A stretch of DNA of 64,000 nt from Montifringilla adamsi (Eukaryota; Chordata; Aves; Passeriformes; Passeridae), in contig JAGGNK010011225.1 of NCBI GenBank assembly GCA_017590115.1, forward strand, positions 63,387-127,386, given 5' to 3'. A program made the position numbers and the translations under genes. This document shows positions 63,551 to 64,000 of this stretch, one piece after another (position 1 is the stretch's first letter; every line of letters starts with the position of its first letter). The notes below the pieces were generated by a model. It had not been told where the DNA came from, ran no database searches, and worked only from the letters and a program-made list of their open reading frames with translations.

Positions 63551-64000
63551 ATTCCACATGCCTGCATCACTACAGGCAGTAGGAGAGCCCTGGGCTGAAT
63601 GAGCTGCTAGGCCCAGAGGAAGCTGGTCTGTCTGTCTGTGCATTCAGTGTGAGGCTTATATAAATAAAAACCACTGAACTCTTCTAGGGAGTAACTGATG
63701 ACCAAAGATGGGTCACCCTCTTCAGGTCGGTGTGTCAAGGTGGAACTGCCACGTGGGAGGGAGGTGATCATCCAGGGCAGCAAGGTGCTGACATGGTCCC
63801 ACTTGTGTGTTATTTGTGGGCTGTTAGTTTCTTACTGTAACTGTGGTTTGCTCTTGATACAATGGTTAGTGCATTAATTAAAAGAACATTAAAGGAGGTA
63901 CTTATGTGGTGGGGGAAGCTGGCTATAAAGCCAGTCTACTAAGGTGGAGAGTGCTGTGTTTTGAAGTAAAGCAGCTTCATGTAGGTTAGCACTGACCTGG
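63551..64000. other. Intergenic DNA at the window end
   Basis: Includes a TCTG run near 63630-63642. No gene seen; the CR1 copy may continue weakly into the first 100 bases. Confidence 0.6.

Noticed and set aside
23737..64000. Expected miR-187 hairpin downstream of GALNT1
   Set aside because: In mammals this microRNA lies 3' of GALNT1. I scanned both strands by eye for its mature sequence and found no match. It probably lies beyond the window.

Overview
This is a vertebrate, almost certainly avian, nuclear genome window. Spliced exons have canonical GT/AG borders, CpG is depleted, and the interspersed repeats are CR1 LINEs plus an endogenous-retrovirus LTR family. I associate that LTR type with songbirds from memory, so bird is well supported and passerine is a weaker inference.

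Positions 1-23.7 kb hold the 3' part of one plus-strand gene, GALNT1 (polypeptide N-acetylgalactosaminyltransferase 1, which starts mucin-type O-glycosylation in the Golgi). Eight coding exons (6204-6411, 7924-8094, 9553-9670, 10626-10806, 17888-18027, 19011-19109, 19884-20018, 22363-22509) join in frame. They give 399 residues, which fit positions 161-559 of the 559-residue mammalian protein. With this numbering the metal/substrate residues fall at D209, H211, E319, H341 and H344, and the lectin alpha-repeat aspartate falls at D444, as published. The N-terminal exons (cytoplasmic tail, membrane anchor, stem, first part of the catalytic domain) lie upstream of the window. The 3'UTR runs from 22510 to about 23.74 kb and has several AATAAA signals.

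Positions 23.74-64 kb are about 40 kb of intergenic DNA in which I find no convincing gene. Open frames there are short, often lack a proper start, and match nothing I recognise. The region holds a perfect 608-bp tandem duplication (41685-42902), a solo-LTR-like element (about 45632-46254) related to the LTR at 1-485, CR1 fragments (about 27743-27945, 46560-46960, 63150-63550; another lies in a GALNT1 intron at 15262-15408), microsatellites and several inverted repeats.

I found no new multi-gene system. The observations most worth following are the identical tandem duplication, the CpG-rich intronic patch at 12444-12527, the hairpin at 57243-57293 and the paired LTRs. Where I call something conserved or family-specific, that is from memory and not from any search.
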